Positions 11,301-21,217 of a stretch of DNA of 64,000 nucleotides are shown here, one piece after another. The stretch is from Larix kaempferi (Eukaryota > Streptophyta > Pinopsida > Pinales > Pinaceae). The stretch covers positions 62,001 through 126,000 of the forward strand of contig BSBM01002110.1 in the NCBI GenBank assembly GCA_027924585.1. Direction: 5' to 3'. The notes below the pieces were generated by a model, which saw only the letters and a list, made by a program, of their open reading frames with translations, did no database searches and was not told the DNA's origin. Every line of letters begins with the position of its first letter. Position 1 is the first letter of the stretch. The translations under genes and the position numbers were made by a program.

Positions 11301-14300
11301 AACGCACGATCGAGTTTCAACTTTGATTAACTTCTCGGAATTGAAATTTGAGAATAGATTTGGATGTCCCGTTGGTAGACGAATGCGCACGCCAATTTTC
11401 ATGACGTTCCGAGCTATTTTCTCATGCTTTAAGCCTAAGTCCATCGAAAATGCACGGTCAATTTTCAACTTTGACCAACTTCTCAGAATTTAAATTTGAG
11501 AATGGATTTGGATGTCACATTGGTAGACGAGCGTCCACGCCAACTTTCGTGACGTTCCGAGCTATTTTCACACCCTTTAAGCCCAAGTCTAGCGAAAACG
11601 CACGATGGAGTTTCAACTTTGACCAACTTCTCGGAATTGAAATTTGAGAATAGTTTTGGATGTCCCATTGGTAGAAAAGCGTCCACACCAACTTTCGTGA
11701 CGTTGCGAGCTATTTTCATCCCATTTAAGCCCAACTCTACAGAAAACGCACAGTCGCGTTTCATCTTTGACCAACTTCTCGGAATTGAAAATTGAGAATA
11801 TATTTGGATGTCCCATTTGTACACATGCACGCACAGCACCTTTCATGACGTTACGAGCTATTTTCACGCCCTTTATTCCCAAGTCTAGTGAAAACCCATG
11901 GTGGCATTTGGACTTTGATCAACTTCTGGGAATTGAAATTTGAGAATGGATTTGGATGTCTCGTTAGTAGACAAGTGCGCACGCCAACTTTCGTGACGTT
12001 CCAAGCTATTTTCTTGCCCTTTAAGCCTAAGTCTAGTGAAAACGCACGGTAAATTTTCAAATTTGACCAACTTCTCGTAATTGAAATTTGAGAATAGTTT
12101 TGGATGTCCCTTTGGTAGACAAGCGTCCACACCAACTTTCGTGACGTTCCGAGCTATTTTCTCCCCCTTTAAGCCCAAGTATAGCGAAAACGCACGGTCA
12201 AGTTTCAAATTTGACCAACTTCTCGGAATTGAAAATTGAGCATAGATTTGGCTGTCCCGTTGGTAGACAAATGCGCACGCCAACTTTCGTGACGTTCCGA
12301 GCTATTTTCTCACCCTTTAAGCCTAAGTCTAGCGAAAATGCACTGTCGATTTTCAACTTTGACCAACTTCTCGGAATTTAAATTTGAGAATAGATTTGGA
12401 TGTCACATTGGTAGACGAGCGTCCACGCCAACTTTCGTGACGCTCCGAGCTATTTTCACACCCTTTAAGCCCAAGTCGAGCGAAAACGCACGATCGAGTT
12501 TCAACTTCGACTAACCTCTCGGAATTGAAATTTGAGAATAGTTTTGGATGTCCCATTGGTAGACAAGCGTCCACACCAACTTTCGTGACGTTCCGAGCTA
12601 TTTTCTCCCCCTTTAAGCCCCACTCTAGAGAAAACGCACGATCGCGATTCATCTTTGACCAACTTCTCGGAATTGAAAATTGAGAATAGATTTGGATGTC
12701 CCATTTGTAGACATGCGCGCACAGCAACTTTCATGACTTTACGACCTAATTTCACGCCCTTTATTCCCAAGTCTAGTGAAAACCCATGGTGGCATTTTGA
12801 CTTTGACCAACTTCTGGGAATTGAAATTTGAAAATAGATTTGGATGTCCCATTGGTAGACAAGCGTGCACGCCAACTTTCGTGATGTTCCGAGCTATTTT
12901 CTGCCCCTTTAAGCCCAAGTCTAGCGAAAACGCACGTTCGAGTTTCAACTTTCACAAACATTTCGGAATTAAAATTTGAGAATAGTTTTGGATGTACCAT
13001 TGGTAGACAAGCGTCCACACCAACTTTCGTGACATTCCGAGCTATTTTATCGCCCTTCAAGCCCAACTCTAGCGAAAACGTAGGGTCGAGTTTCGACTTT
13101 CACCAACTTCTCAGAATTCAAAATTGAGCATAGATTTGGATGTCCCATTTGTAGACATGTGTGCACAGCAACTTTCGTGATGTTACGAGCTAATTTCACA
13201 CACTTTAAGCACAAGTCTAGCGAAAACGCATGGTGGCGTTTTGACTTTGACCAACTTCTCGGAATTGAAATTTGAGAATAGATTTGGATGTCCCCTTGGT
13301 AGACAAGTGCACACGCCAACTTTCATGACGTTCCAACCTATTTTCTCGCCCTTTAAGCCCAAGTCTAGCGAAAACACACGGCAAATTTTCAACTTTGACC
13401 AACTTCTCGGAATTTAAATTTGAGAATAGATTTGGATGTCCCATTGGTAGACAAGCATCCACACCAACTTTCGTGACATTCCAAGCTATTTTCTTCCCAT
13501 TTAAGCCCAACTTTAGAGAAAACGCACAGTCGCGTTTCATCTTTGACCAACTTCTCGAAATTGAAAATTGAGAATAGATTTGGATGTCCCATTTGTAGAC
13601 ATGCGCGCACAGCAACTTTCGTGACATTACGAGCTAATTTCACATCATTTAAGCCCAATTCTAGCGAAAACGCACGATCGAGTTTCAACTTATACCAACT
13701 TCTCGGAATTGAAATTTGAGAATAGATTTGGATGTCCCATTTGTAGACATGTGTGCACAGCAACTTTCGTGATGTTACGAGCTAATTTAACACCCTTTAA
13801 GCACAAGTCTAGCGAAAACGCATGGTGGCGTTTCGACTTTGACCAACTTCTCGGAATTGAAATTTGAGAATAGATTTGGATGTCCCCTTGGTAGACAAGT
13901 GCGCACGCCAACTTTCATGACGTTCCAACCTATTTTCTCGCCCTTTAAGCCCAAGTCTAGCGAAAACACACGGCAAATTTTCAACTTTGACCAACTTCTC
14001 GGAATTTAAATTTGAGAATAGATTTGGATGTCCCATTGGTAGACAAGCATCCACACCAACTTTCGTGACATTCCAAGCTATTTTCTTCCCATTTAAGCCC
14101 AACTCTAGAGAAAACGCACGGTCGCGTTTCATCTTTGACCAACTTCTCGAAATTGAAAATTGAGAATAGATTTGGATGTCCCATTTGTAGACATGCGCGC
14201 ACAGCAACTTTCGTGACATTACGAGCTAATTTCACATCATTTAAGCCCAATTCTAGCGAAAACGCACGATCGAGTTTCAACTTTGACCAACTTCTCGGAA

Positions 14301-14409
14301 TTGAAATTTGAGAATAGATTTGGATGTCCCATTGGTAGACAAGCGTGCACGCCAACTTTCGTGACGTTCCGAGCTATTTTCTGCCCATTTAAGCCCAAGT
14401 CTAGCGAAA
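10414..14409 (+). repeat. HOR copy H4, 27-mer (four extra monomers, M19-M22 repeated)
   Basis: 3996 bp = 27 x 148. M1-M22 are standard; a hybrid M23/M19 (13,670-13,817) jumps back and M20-M23 follow again. Private variants shared with H10 include 'catttggactttg' in M11 (about 11,905), 'caagtatagcg' at the M12/M13 border (about 12,176), 'ggctgtcccg' in M13 (about 12,250) and 'cacactttaagc' in M19 (about 13,197). These stop at the hybrid. Confidence 0.92.
13670..13817 (+). repeat. Hybrid monomer M23/M19, four-monomer gain in H4
   Basis: It opens as M23 ('gatcgagtttcaac', 'ttataccaacttctcgg') and switches after 'gatttggatgtcccat' (about 13,740) to M19 ('ttgtagacatgtgtgcac', 'ctaatttaacaccc', 'ctttaagcacaag'). 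M20-M23 then follow a second time. Confidence 0.9.
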
Positions 14410-17400
14410 ATGCACGGTCGATTTTCAACTTTGACCAACTTCTCGGAATTTAAATTTGAGAATGGATTTGGATGTCACATTGGTAGACGAGCGTCCACGC
14501 CAACTTTCGTAACGTTCAGAGCTATTTTCTCCCCCTTTAAGCCCAAATCTAGCGAAAACGTACGGTCGAGTTTCGAATTTGACCAACTTCTCGGAATTAA
14601 AAATTGAGCATAGATTTGGATGTCCCGTTGGTAGACAAATGCGCACGCCAACTTTTGTCACATTACGAGCTAATTTCACACCCTTTAAGGTCAAGTCGAG
14701 CGAAAAAGCACGGTCGAGTTTCGAATTTGACCAACTTCTCGAAATTGAAAATTGAGCATAGATTTGGATGTCCCGTTGGTAGACAAATGCGCACGCCAAC
14801 TTTCGTCACATTCCGAGCTATTTTCTCACCCTTTAAGCCGAAGTCTAGCGAAAATGCACGGTCGATTCTCAACTTTGACCAACTTATCAGAGTTGAAATT
14901 TGAAAATAGATTTGGATATCCCGTTGGTAGGCAAGTGCACATGCCAACTTTCGTGACGTTACGAGCTATTTTCTTCGCCTTTAAGCTCAACTCTAGCAAA
15001 AACGCACGGTCGAGTTTCGAATTTGACCAACTTCTCGGAATTGAAAACTGAGCATAGATTTGGATGTCCCGTTGGTAGACAAATGCGCACGCCAACTTTC
15101 GTGACGTTCCGAGCTATTTTCTCACATATTAAGCCTAAGTCTAGCGAAAACGCACGGTCGAGTTTTGAATTTGACCAACTTCTCGGAGTTGAAAATTGAG
15201 CATAGACTTGGATGTCCCGTTGGTAGACGAGCGTCCGCGCCAACTTTCGTAACGTTCCGAGCTATTCTCACACCCTTTAAGCCCAAGTCTAGCGAAAACG
15301 CACGATCGAGTTTCAACTTTGATTAACTTCTCGGAATTGAAATTTGAGAATAGATTTGGATGTCCCGTTGGTAGACGAATGCGCACGCCAATTTTCATGA
15401 CGTTCCGAGCTATTTTCTCATGCTTTAAGCCTAAGTCCATCGAAAATGCACGGTCAATTTTCAACTTTGACCAACTTCTCAGAATTTAAATTTGAGAATG
15501 GATTTGGATGTCACATTGGTAGACGAGCATCCACGCAAACTTTCGTGACGTTCCGAGCTATTTTCACACCCTTTAAGCCCAAGTCTAGCGAAAACGCACG
15601 ATGGAGTTTCAAGTTTGACCAACTTCTCGGAATTGAAATTTGAGAATAGTTTTGGATGTCCCATTGGTAGAAAAGCGTCCACACCAACTTTCGTGACGTT
15701 GCGAGCTATTTTCATCCCATTTAAGCCCAACTCTACAGAAAACACACAGTCGCGTTTCATCTTTGACCAACTTCTCGGAATTGAAAATTGAGAATATATT
15801 TGGATGTCCCATTTGTACACATGCACGCACAGCACCTTTCATGACGTTACGAGCTATTTTCACGCCCTTTATTCCCAAGTCTAGTGAAAACCCATGGTGG
15901 CATTTCGACTTTGATCAACTTCTGGGAATTGAAATTTGAGAATGGATTTGGATGTCTTGTTAGTAGACAAGTGCGCACGCCAACTTTCGTGACGTTCCAA
16001 GCTATTTTCTTGCCCTTTAAGCCTAAGTCTAGTGAAAACGCACGGTAAATTTTCAACTTTGACCAACTTCTCGTAATTGAAATTTGAGAATAGTTTTGGA
16101 TGTCCCTTTGGTAGACAAGCGTCCACACCAACTTTCGTGACGTTCCGAGCTATTTTCTCCCCCTTTAAGCCCAAGTCTAGCGAAAACGCACGGTCAAGTT
16201 TCAAATTTGACCAACTTCTCGGAATTGAAAATTGAGCATAGATTTGGTTGTCCCGTTGGTAGACAAATGCGCACGCCAACTTTCGTGACGTTCCGAGCTA
16301 TTTTCTCACCCTTTAAGCCTAAGTCTAGCGAAAATGCACTGTCGATTTTCAACTTTGACCAACTTCTCGGAATTTAAATTTGAGAATAGATTTGGATGTC
16401 ACATTGGTAGACGAGCGTCCACGCCAACTTTCGTGACGCTCCGAGCTATTTTCACACCCTTTAAGCCCAAGTCGAGCGAAAACGCACGATCGAGTTTCAA
16501 CTTCGACTAACCTCTCGGAATTGAAATTTGAGAATAGTTTTGGATGTCCCATTGGTAGACAAGCGTCCACACCAACTTTCGTGACGTTCCGAGCTATTTT
16601 CTCCCCCTTTAAGCCCCACTCTAGAGAAAACGCACGATCGCGATTCATATTTGACCAACTTCTCGGAATTGAAAATTGAGAATAGATTTGGATGTCCCAT
16701 TTGTAGACATGCGCGCACAGCAACTTTCATGACTTTACGACCTAATTTCACGCCCTTTATTCCCAAGTCTAGTGAAAACCCATGGTGGCATTTTGACTTT
16801 GACCAACTTCTGGGAATTGAAATTTGAAAATAGATTTGGATGTCCCATTGGTAGACAAGCGTGCACGCCAACTTTCGTGATGTTCCGAGCTATTTTCTGC
16901 CCCTTTAAGCCCAAGTCTAGCGAAAACGCACGTTCGAGTTTCAACTTTCACAAACATTTCGGAATTAAAATTTGAGAATAGTTTTGGATGTACCATTGGT
17001 AGACAAGCGTCCACACCAACTTTCGTGACATTCCGAGCTATTTTATCGCCCTTCAAGCCCAACTCTAGCGAAAACGTAGGGTCGAGTTTCGACTTTCACC
17101 AACTTCTCAGAATTCAAAATTGAGCATAGATTTGGATGTCCCATTTGTAGACATGTGTGCACAGCAACTTTCGTGATGTTACGAGCTAATTTCACACCCT
17201 TTAAGCACAAGTCTAGCGAAAACGCATGGTGCCGTTTCGACTTTGACCAACTTCTCAGAATTGAAATTTGAGAATAGATTTGGATGTCCCCTTTGTAGAC
17301 AAGTGCGCACGCCAACTTTCATGACGTTCCAACCTATTTTCTCGCCCTTTAAGCCCAAGTCTAGCGAAAACACACGGCAAATTTTCAACTTTGACCAACT

Positions 17401-17813
17401 TCTCGGAATTTAAATTTGAGAATAGATTTGGATGTCCCATTGGTAGACAAGCATCCACACCAACTTTCGTGACATTCCAAGCTATTTTCTTCCCATTTAA
17501 GCCCAACTCTAGAGAAAACGCACGGTCGCGTTTCATCTTTGACCAACTTCTCGAAATTGAAAATTGAGAATAGATTTGGATGTCCCATTTGTAGACATGC
17601 GCGCACAGCAACTTTCGTGACATTACGAGCTAATTTCACATCATTTAAGCCCAATTCTAGCGAAAACGCACGATCGAGTTTCAACTTTGACCAACTTCTC
17701 GGAATTGAAATTTGAGAATAGATTTGGATGTCCCATTGGTAGACAAGCGTGCACGCCAACTTTCGTGACGTTCCGAGCTATTTTCTGCCCCTTTAAGCCC
17801 AAGTCTAGCGAAA
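14410..17813 (+). repeat. HOR copy H5, standard 23-mer
   Basis: 3404 bp with no indel. Private bases include 'aaacgtacggtc' at the start of M2 (about 14,559), 'gaacatcc'-type changes in M8 ('gagcatccacgcaaac', about 15,527) and 'gtcttgttag' in M11 (about 15,954). From M16 on it matches H3: 'gattcatatttgacc' (about 16,643), 'gcatggtgccg' (about 17,224) and 'ccctttgtagac' (about 17,289). Confidence 0.93.
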
Positions 17814-17961
17814 ATGCACGGTCGATTTTCAACTTTGACCAACTTCTCGGAATTTAAATTTGAGAATGGATTTGGATGTCACATTGGTAGACGAGCGTCC
17901 ACGCCAACTTTCGTAACGTTCAGAGCTATTTTCTCCCCCTTTAAGCCCAAATCTAGCGAAA
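17814..17961 (+). repeat. Monomer type M1 (reference)
   Basis: Diagnostic bases are 'aatgcacggtcgattttc' at the start, a palindromic 'aatttaaatt', 'gtcacattggtagacgag', 'taacgttcagagc' and 'cccaaatctagcg'. It is close to M8 and M14. Confidence 0.9.
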
Positions 17962-18109
17962 ACGCACGGTCGAGTTTCGAATTTGACCAACTTCTCGGAA
18001 TCAAAAATTGAGCATAGATTTGGATGTCCCGTTGGTAGACAAATGCGCACGCCAACTTTTGTCACATTACGAGCTAATTTCACACCCTTTAAGGTCAAGT
18101 CGAGCGAAA
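17962..18109 (+). repeat. Monomer type M2 (reference)
   Basis: Diagnostic bases are 'gaatcaaaaattgagcat' (or 'gaatta' in other copies), 'cccgttggtagacaaatg', 'ttttgtcacattacgag' and 'ctttaaggtcaagtcgag'. Confidence 0.9.
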
Positions 18110-18257
18110 AAGCACGGTCGAGTTTCGAATTTGACCAACTTCTCGGAATTGAAAATTGAGCATAGATTTGGATGTCCCGTTGGTAGACAAGTGCGCACGC
18201 CAACTTTCGTCACATTCCGAGCTATTTTCTCACCCTTTAAGCCGAAGTCTAGCGAAA
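18110..18257 (+). repeat. Monomer type M3 (reference)
   Basis: It starts 'agcacggtcgagtttcg' and has 'ttgaaaattgagcatag', 'ttcgtcacattccgag' and 'ctttaagccgaagtc'. It belongs to the 'gagcatag ... cccgttgg' group with M2, M5, M6 and M13. Confidence 0.9.
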
Positions 18258-18405
18258 ATGCACGGTCGATTCTCAACTTTGACCAACTTATCAGAGTTGA
18301 AATTTGAAAATAGATTTGGATATCCCGTTGGTAGGCAAGTGCACATGCCAACTTTCGTGACGTTACGAGCTATTTTCTTCGCCTTTAAGCTCAACTCTAG
18401 CAAAA
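18258..18405 (+). repeat. Monomer type M4 (reference)
   Basis: Diagnostic bases are 'cgattctcaac', 'ttatcagagttg', 'gaaaatagatttggatatcc', 'taggcaagtgcacatgcc' and 'ctttaagctcaactctagc'. The next-to-last segment is 'ttcttcgcc' or 'ttctccgcc' depending on the HOR copy, a useful haplotype marker. Confidence 0.9.
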
Positions 18406-18553
18406 ACGCACGGTCGAGTTTCGAATTTGACCAACTTCTCGGAATTGAAAACTGAGCATAGATTTGGATGTCCCGTTGGTAGACAAATGCGCACACCAAC
18501 ATTCGTGACGTTCCGAGCTATTTTCTCACATATTAAGCCTAAGTCTAGCGAAA
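18406..18553 (+). repeat. Monomer type M5 (reference)
   Basis: Diagnostic bases are 'ttgaaaactgagcatag', 'cccgttggtagacaaatg' and 'ctcacatattaagcctaag'. It is the only type without the near-universal 'ccctttaag'. Confidence 0.9.
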
Positions 18554-18701
18554 ACGCACGGTCGAGTTTTGAATTTGACCAACTTCTCGGAGTTGAAAAT
18601 TGAGCATAGACTTGGATGTCCCGTTGGTAGACGAGCGTCCGCGCCAACTTTCGTAACGTTCCGAGCTATTCTCACACCCTTTAATCCCAATTCTAGCGAA
18701 A
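18554..18701 (+). repeat. Monomer type M6 (reference)
   Basis: Diagnostic bases are 'gagttttgaatttg', 'ggagttgaaaattgagc', 'catagacttgg', 'gagcgtccgcgcc' and 'gctattctcacaccc'. Confidence 0.9.
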
Positions 18702-18849
18702 ACGCACGATCGAGTTTCAACTTTGATTAACTTCTCGGAATTGAAATTTGAGAATAGATTTGGATGTCCCGTTGGTAGACGAATGCGCACGCCAATTTTC
18801 ATGACGTTCCGAGCTATTTTCTCATGCTTTAAGCCTAAGTCCATCGAAA
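18702..18849 (+). repeat. Monomer type M7 (reference)
   Basis: Diagnostic bases are 'ctttgattaacttctcgg', 'cccgttggtagacgaatg', 'caattttcatgacg', 'ctcatgctttaag' and 'taagtccatcg'. Confidence 0.9.
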
Positions 18850-18997
18850 ATGCACGGTCAATTTTCAACTTTGACCAACTTCTCAGAATTTAAATTTGAG
18901 AATGGATTTGGATGTCACATTGGTAGACGAGCGTCCACGCCAACTTTCGTGACGTTCCGAGCTATTTTCACACCCTTTAAGCCCAAGTCTAGCGAAA
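18850..18997 (+). repeat. Monomer type M8 (reference)
   Basis: It starts 'aatgcacggtcaattttc' and has 'ctcagaatttaaatttg', 'gagaatgg', 'gtcacattgg' and 'ttttcacaccctttaag'. It is close to M1 and M14. Confidence 0.9.
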
Positions 18998-19145
18998 ACG
19001 CACGATGGAGTTTCAACTTTGACCAACTTCTCGGAATTGAAATTTGAGAATAGTTTTGGATGTCCCATTGGTAGAAAAGCGTCCACACCAACTTTCGTGA
19101 CGTTGCGAGCTATTTTCATCCCATTTAAGCCCAACTCTACAGAAA
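18998..19145 (+). repeat. Monomer type M9 (reference)
   Basis: Diagnostic bases are 'gatggagtttcaac', 'gaatagttttgg', 'gtagaaaagcgtccacacc', 'gttgcgagc' and 'catcccatttaag' with 'ctctacag'. It is related to M15 and M21. Confidence 0.9.
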
Positions 19146-19293
19146 ACGCACAGTCGCGTTTCATCTTTGACCAACTTCTCGGAATTGAAAATTGAGAATA
19201 TATTTGGATGTCCCATTTGTACACATGCACGCACAGCACCTTTCATGACGTTACGAGCTATTTTCACGCCCTTTATTCCCAAGTCTAGTGAAA
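19146..19293 (+). repeat. Monomer type M10 (reference)
   Basis: Diagnostic bases are 'gcacagtcgcgtttcatc', 'gagaatatatttgg', 'catttgtacacatgcacg' and 'ctttattcccaag'. It is related to M16 and M22. Confidence 0.9.
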
Positions 19294-19441
19294 ACCCATG
19301 GTGGCATTTCGACTTTGATCAACTTCTGGGAATTGAAATTTGAGAATGGATTTGGATGTCTCGTTAGTAGACAAGTGCGCACGCCAACTTTCGTGACGTT
19401 CCAAGCTATTTTCTTGCCCTTTAAGCCTAAGTCTAGTGAAA
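19294..19441 (+). repeat. Monomer type M11 (reference)
   Basis: Diagnostic bases are 'cccatggtggcatttcg', 'gatcaacttctggg', 'gtctcgttagtagac' and 'ttccaagctattttcttgcc'. Its left half is close to M17. Confidence 0.9.
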
Positions 19442-19589
19442 ACGCACGGTAAATTTTCAACTTTGACCAACTTCTCGTAATTGCAATTTGAGAATAGTTT
19501 TGGATGTCCCTTTGGTAGACAAGCGTCCACACCAACTTTCGTGACGTTCCGAGCTATTTTCTCCCCCTTTAAGCCCAAGTCTAGCGAAA
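19442..19589 (+). repeat. Monomer type M12 (reference)
   Basis: Diagnostic bases are 'cacggtaaattttcaac', 'ctcgtaattg', 'gaatagttttgg', 'gtccctttggtag' and 'ctccccctttaagcccaag'. It is related to M18. In this copy it also has 'attgcaatttg' (about 19,482). Confidence 0.9.
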
Positions 19590-19737
19590 ACGCACGGTCA
19601 AGTTTCAAATTTGACCAACTTCTCGGAATTGAAAATTGAGCATAGATTTGGTTGTCCCGTTGGTAGACAAATGCGCACGCCAACTTTCGTGACGTTCCGA
19701 GCTATTTTCTCACCCTTTAAGCCTAAGTCTAGCGAAA
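19590..19737 (+). repeat. Monomer type M13 (reference)
   Basis: Diagnostic bases are 'ggtcaagtttcaaatttg', 'gagcatagatttggttgtcc' and 'ctcaccctttaagcctaag'. Confidence 0.9.
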
Positions 19738-19885
19738 ATGCACTGTCGATTTTCAACTTTGACCAACTTCTCGGAATTTAAATTTGAGAATAGATTTGGA
19801 TGTCACATTGGTAGACGAGCGTCCACGCCAACTTTCGTGACGCTCCGAGCTATTTTCACACCCTTTAAGCCCAAGTCGAGCGAAA
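19738..19885 (+). repeat. Monomer type M14 (reference)
   Basis: Diagnostic bases are 'aatgcactgtcgattttc', 'ggaatttaaatttg', 'gtcacattgg', 'gacgctccgagc' and 'cccaagtcgagcg'. It is close to M8 and M1. Confidence 0.9.
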
Positions 19886-20033
19886 ACGCACGATCGAGTT
19901 TCAACTTCGACTAACCTCTCGGAATTGAAATTTGAGAATAGTTTTGGATGTCCCATTGGTAGACAAGCGTCCACACCAACTTTCGTGACGTTCCGAGCTA
20001 TTTTCTCCCCCTTTAAGCCCCACTCTAGAGAAA
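19886..20033 (+). repeat. Monomer type M15 (reference)
   Basis: Diagnostic bases are 'cttcgactaacctctcgg', 'gaatagttttgg' and 'ctttaagccccactctagag'. It is the last type retained in the 15-mer. Confidence 0.9.
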
Positions 20034-20181
20034 ACGCACGATCGCGATTCATCTTTGACCAACTTCTCGGAATTGAAAATTGAGAATAGATTTGGATGTC
20101 CCATTTGTAGACATGCGCGCACAGCAACTTTCATGACTTTACGACCTAATTTCACGCCCTTTATTCCCAAGTCTAGTGAAA
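20034..20181 (+). repeat. Monomer type M16 (reference)
   Basis: Diagnostic bases are 'gatcgcgattcatc', 'catttgtagacatgcgcg', 'catgactttacgacctaat' and 'ctttattcccaag'. It is absent from the 15-mers. Confidence 0.9.
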
Positions 20182-20329
20182 ACCCATGGTGGCATTTTGA
20201 CTTTGACCAACTTCTGGGAATTGAAATTTGAAAATAGATTTGGATGTCCCATTGGTAGACAAGCGTGCACGCCAACTTTCGTGATGTTCCGAGCTATTTT
20301 CTGCCCCTTTAATCCCAAGTCTAGCGAAA
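20182..20329 (+). repeat. Monomer type M17 (reference)
   Basis: Diagnostic bases are 'cccatggtggcattttg', 'cttctgggaattg', 'gaaaatag', 'gtgatgttccgag' and 'ttctgccccttt'. It is absent from the 15-mers. Confidence 0.9.
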
Positions 20330-20477
20330 ACGCACGTTCGAGTTTCAACTTTCACAAACATTTCGGAATTAAAATTTGAGAATAGTTTTGGATGTACCAT
20401 TGGTAGACAAGCGTCCACACCAACTTTTGTGACATTCCGAGCTATTTTATCGCCCTTTAAGCCCAACTCTAGCGAAA
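20330..20477 (+). repeat. Monomer type M18 (reference)
   Basis: Diagnostic bases are 'cacgttcgag', 'ctttcacaaacatttcgg', 'gaattaaaatttg', 'gatgtaccattgg' and 'ttttatcgccc'. It is absent from the 15-mers. Confidence 0.9.
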
Positions 20478-20625
20478 ACGTAGGGTCGAGTTTCGACTTT
20501 CACCAACTTCTCAGAATTCAAAATTGAGCATAGATTTGGATGTCCCATTTGTAGACATGTGTGCACAGCAACTTTCGTGATGTTACGAGCTAATTTCACA
20601 CCCTTTAAGCACAAGTCTAGCGAAA
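20478..20625 (+). repeat. Monomer type M19 (reference)
   Basis: Diagnostic bases are 'acgtagggtcgag', 'ctttcaccaacttctcag', 'gaattcaaaattgagc', 'gtagacatgtgtgcac' and 'ctttaagcacaag'. Its 'gaattc' is the only EcoRI site I see in the 23-mer. Confidence 0.9.
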
Positions 20626-20773
20626 ACGCATGGTGGCGTTTCGACTTTGACCAACTTCTCGGAATTGAAATTTGAGAATAGATTTGGATGTCCCCTTGGT
20701 AGACAAGTGCGCACGCCAACTTTCATGACGTTCCAACCTATTTTCTCGCCCTTTAAGCCCAAGTCTAGAGAAA
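20626..20773 (+). repeat. Monomer type M20 (reference)
   Basis: Diagnostic bases are 'gcatggtggcgtttcg', 'gtccccttggtagacaag', 'catgacgttccaacc' and 'ttctcgccc'. Here it ends 'gtctagagaaa'; many other copies have 'gtctagcgaaa'. Confidence 0.9.
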
Positions 20774-20921
20774 ACACACGGCAAATTTTCAACTTTGACC
20801 AACTTCTCGGAATTTAAATTTGAGAATAGATTTGGATGTCCCATTGGTAGACAAGCATCCACACCAACTTTCGTGACATTCCAAGCTATTTTCTTCCCAT
20901 TTAAGCCCAACTCTAGAGAAA
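20774..20921 (+). repeat. Monomer type M21 (reference)
   Basis: Diagnostic bases are 'cacacggcaaattttc', 'ggaatttaaatttg', 'gacaagcatccacacc', 'gacattccaagc' and 'cttcccatttaag'. Confidence 0.9.
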
Positions 20922-21069
20922 ACGCACGGTCGCGTTTCATCTTTGACCAACTTCTCGAAATTGAAAATTGAGAATAGATTTGGATGTCCCATTTGTAGAC
21001 ATGCGCGCACAGCAACTTTCGTGACATTACGAGCTAATTTCACATCATTTAAGCCCAATTCTAGCGAAA
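20922..21069 (+). repeat. Monomer type M22 (reference)
   Basis: Diagnostic bases are 'cggtcgcgtttcatc', 'ctcgaaattg', 'catttgtagacatgcgcg', 'gacattacgagctaat' and 'cacatcatttaagcccaatt'. Confidence 0.9.
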
Positions 21070-21217
21070 ACGCACGATCGAGTTTCAACTTTGACCAACT
21101 TCTCGGAATTGAAATTTGAGAATAGATTTGGATGTCCCATTGGTAGACAAGCGTGCACGCCAACTTTCGTGACGTTCCGAGCTATTTTCTGCCCCTTTAA
21201 GCCCAAGTCTAGCGAAA
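21070..21217 (+). repeat. Monomer type M23 (reference)
   Basis: Diagnostic bases are 'gatcgagtttcaactttg', 'ccattggtagacaagcgtgc', 'gtgacgttccgag' and 'ttctgcccctttaagccc'. Its right half is the right partner of the 15-mer junction. Confidence 0.9.

Larger units (their letters stand above)
1..13740 (+). repeat. Large block duplication, copy 1 (at least 13.7 kb)
   Basis: It runs from the window edge to the switch point inside the H4 hybrid monomer. The series partial HOR, 15-mer, 24-mer, 26-mer, H4 is repeated in the same order 20,424-20,426 bp downstream, with private variants conserved ('ctttaagccc' at 41-50, 'gagata', 'gcacaacacc', 'cacgtccttt', 'catttggactttg', 'ggctgtcccg'). The left end is not visible, so the true block may be longer. 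Confidence 0.88.
17814..21217 (+). repeat. HOR copy H6, standard 23-mer (reference unit for M1-M23)
   Basis: 3404 bp with no indel, used here as the reference for the monomer register. It shares 'caagtgcgcacg' in M3 (about 18,188), 'acaccaacattcg' in M5 (about 18,494) and 'ctttaatcccaattc' in M6 (about 18,681) with H13. It shares 'ctttaatcccaag' in M17 (about 20,308) and 'caacttttgtgac' in M18 (20,421) with the end of H14. Confidence 0.94.

Noticed and set aside
1-20424. A 20.4 kb super-repeat with two full copies in the window.
   Set aside because: Correspondence stops at about 13,740/34,165. H5 and H6 do not match H11 and H12 in their private variants, so the unit is a block of about 13.7 kb or more, not a 20.4 kb tandem period.
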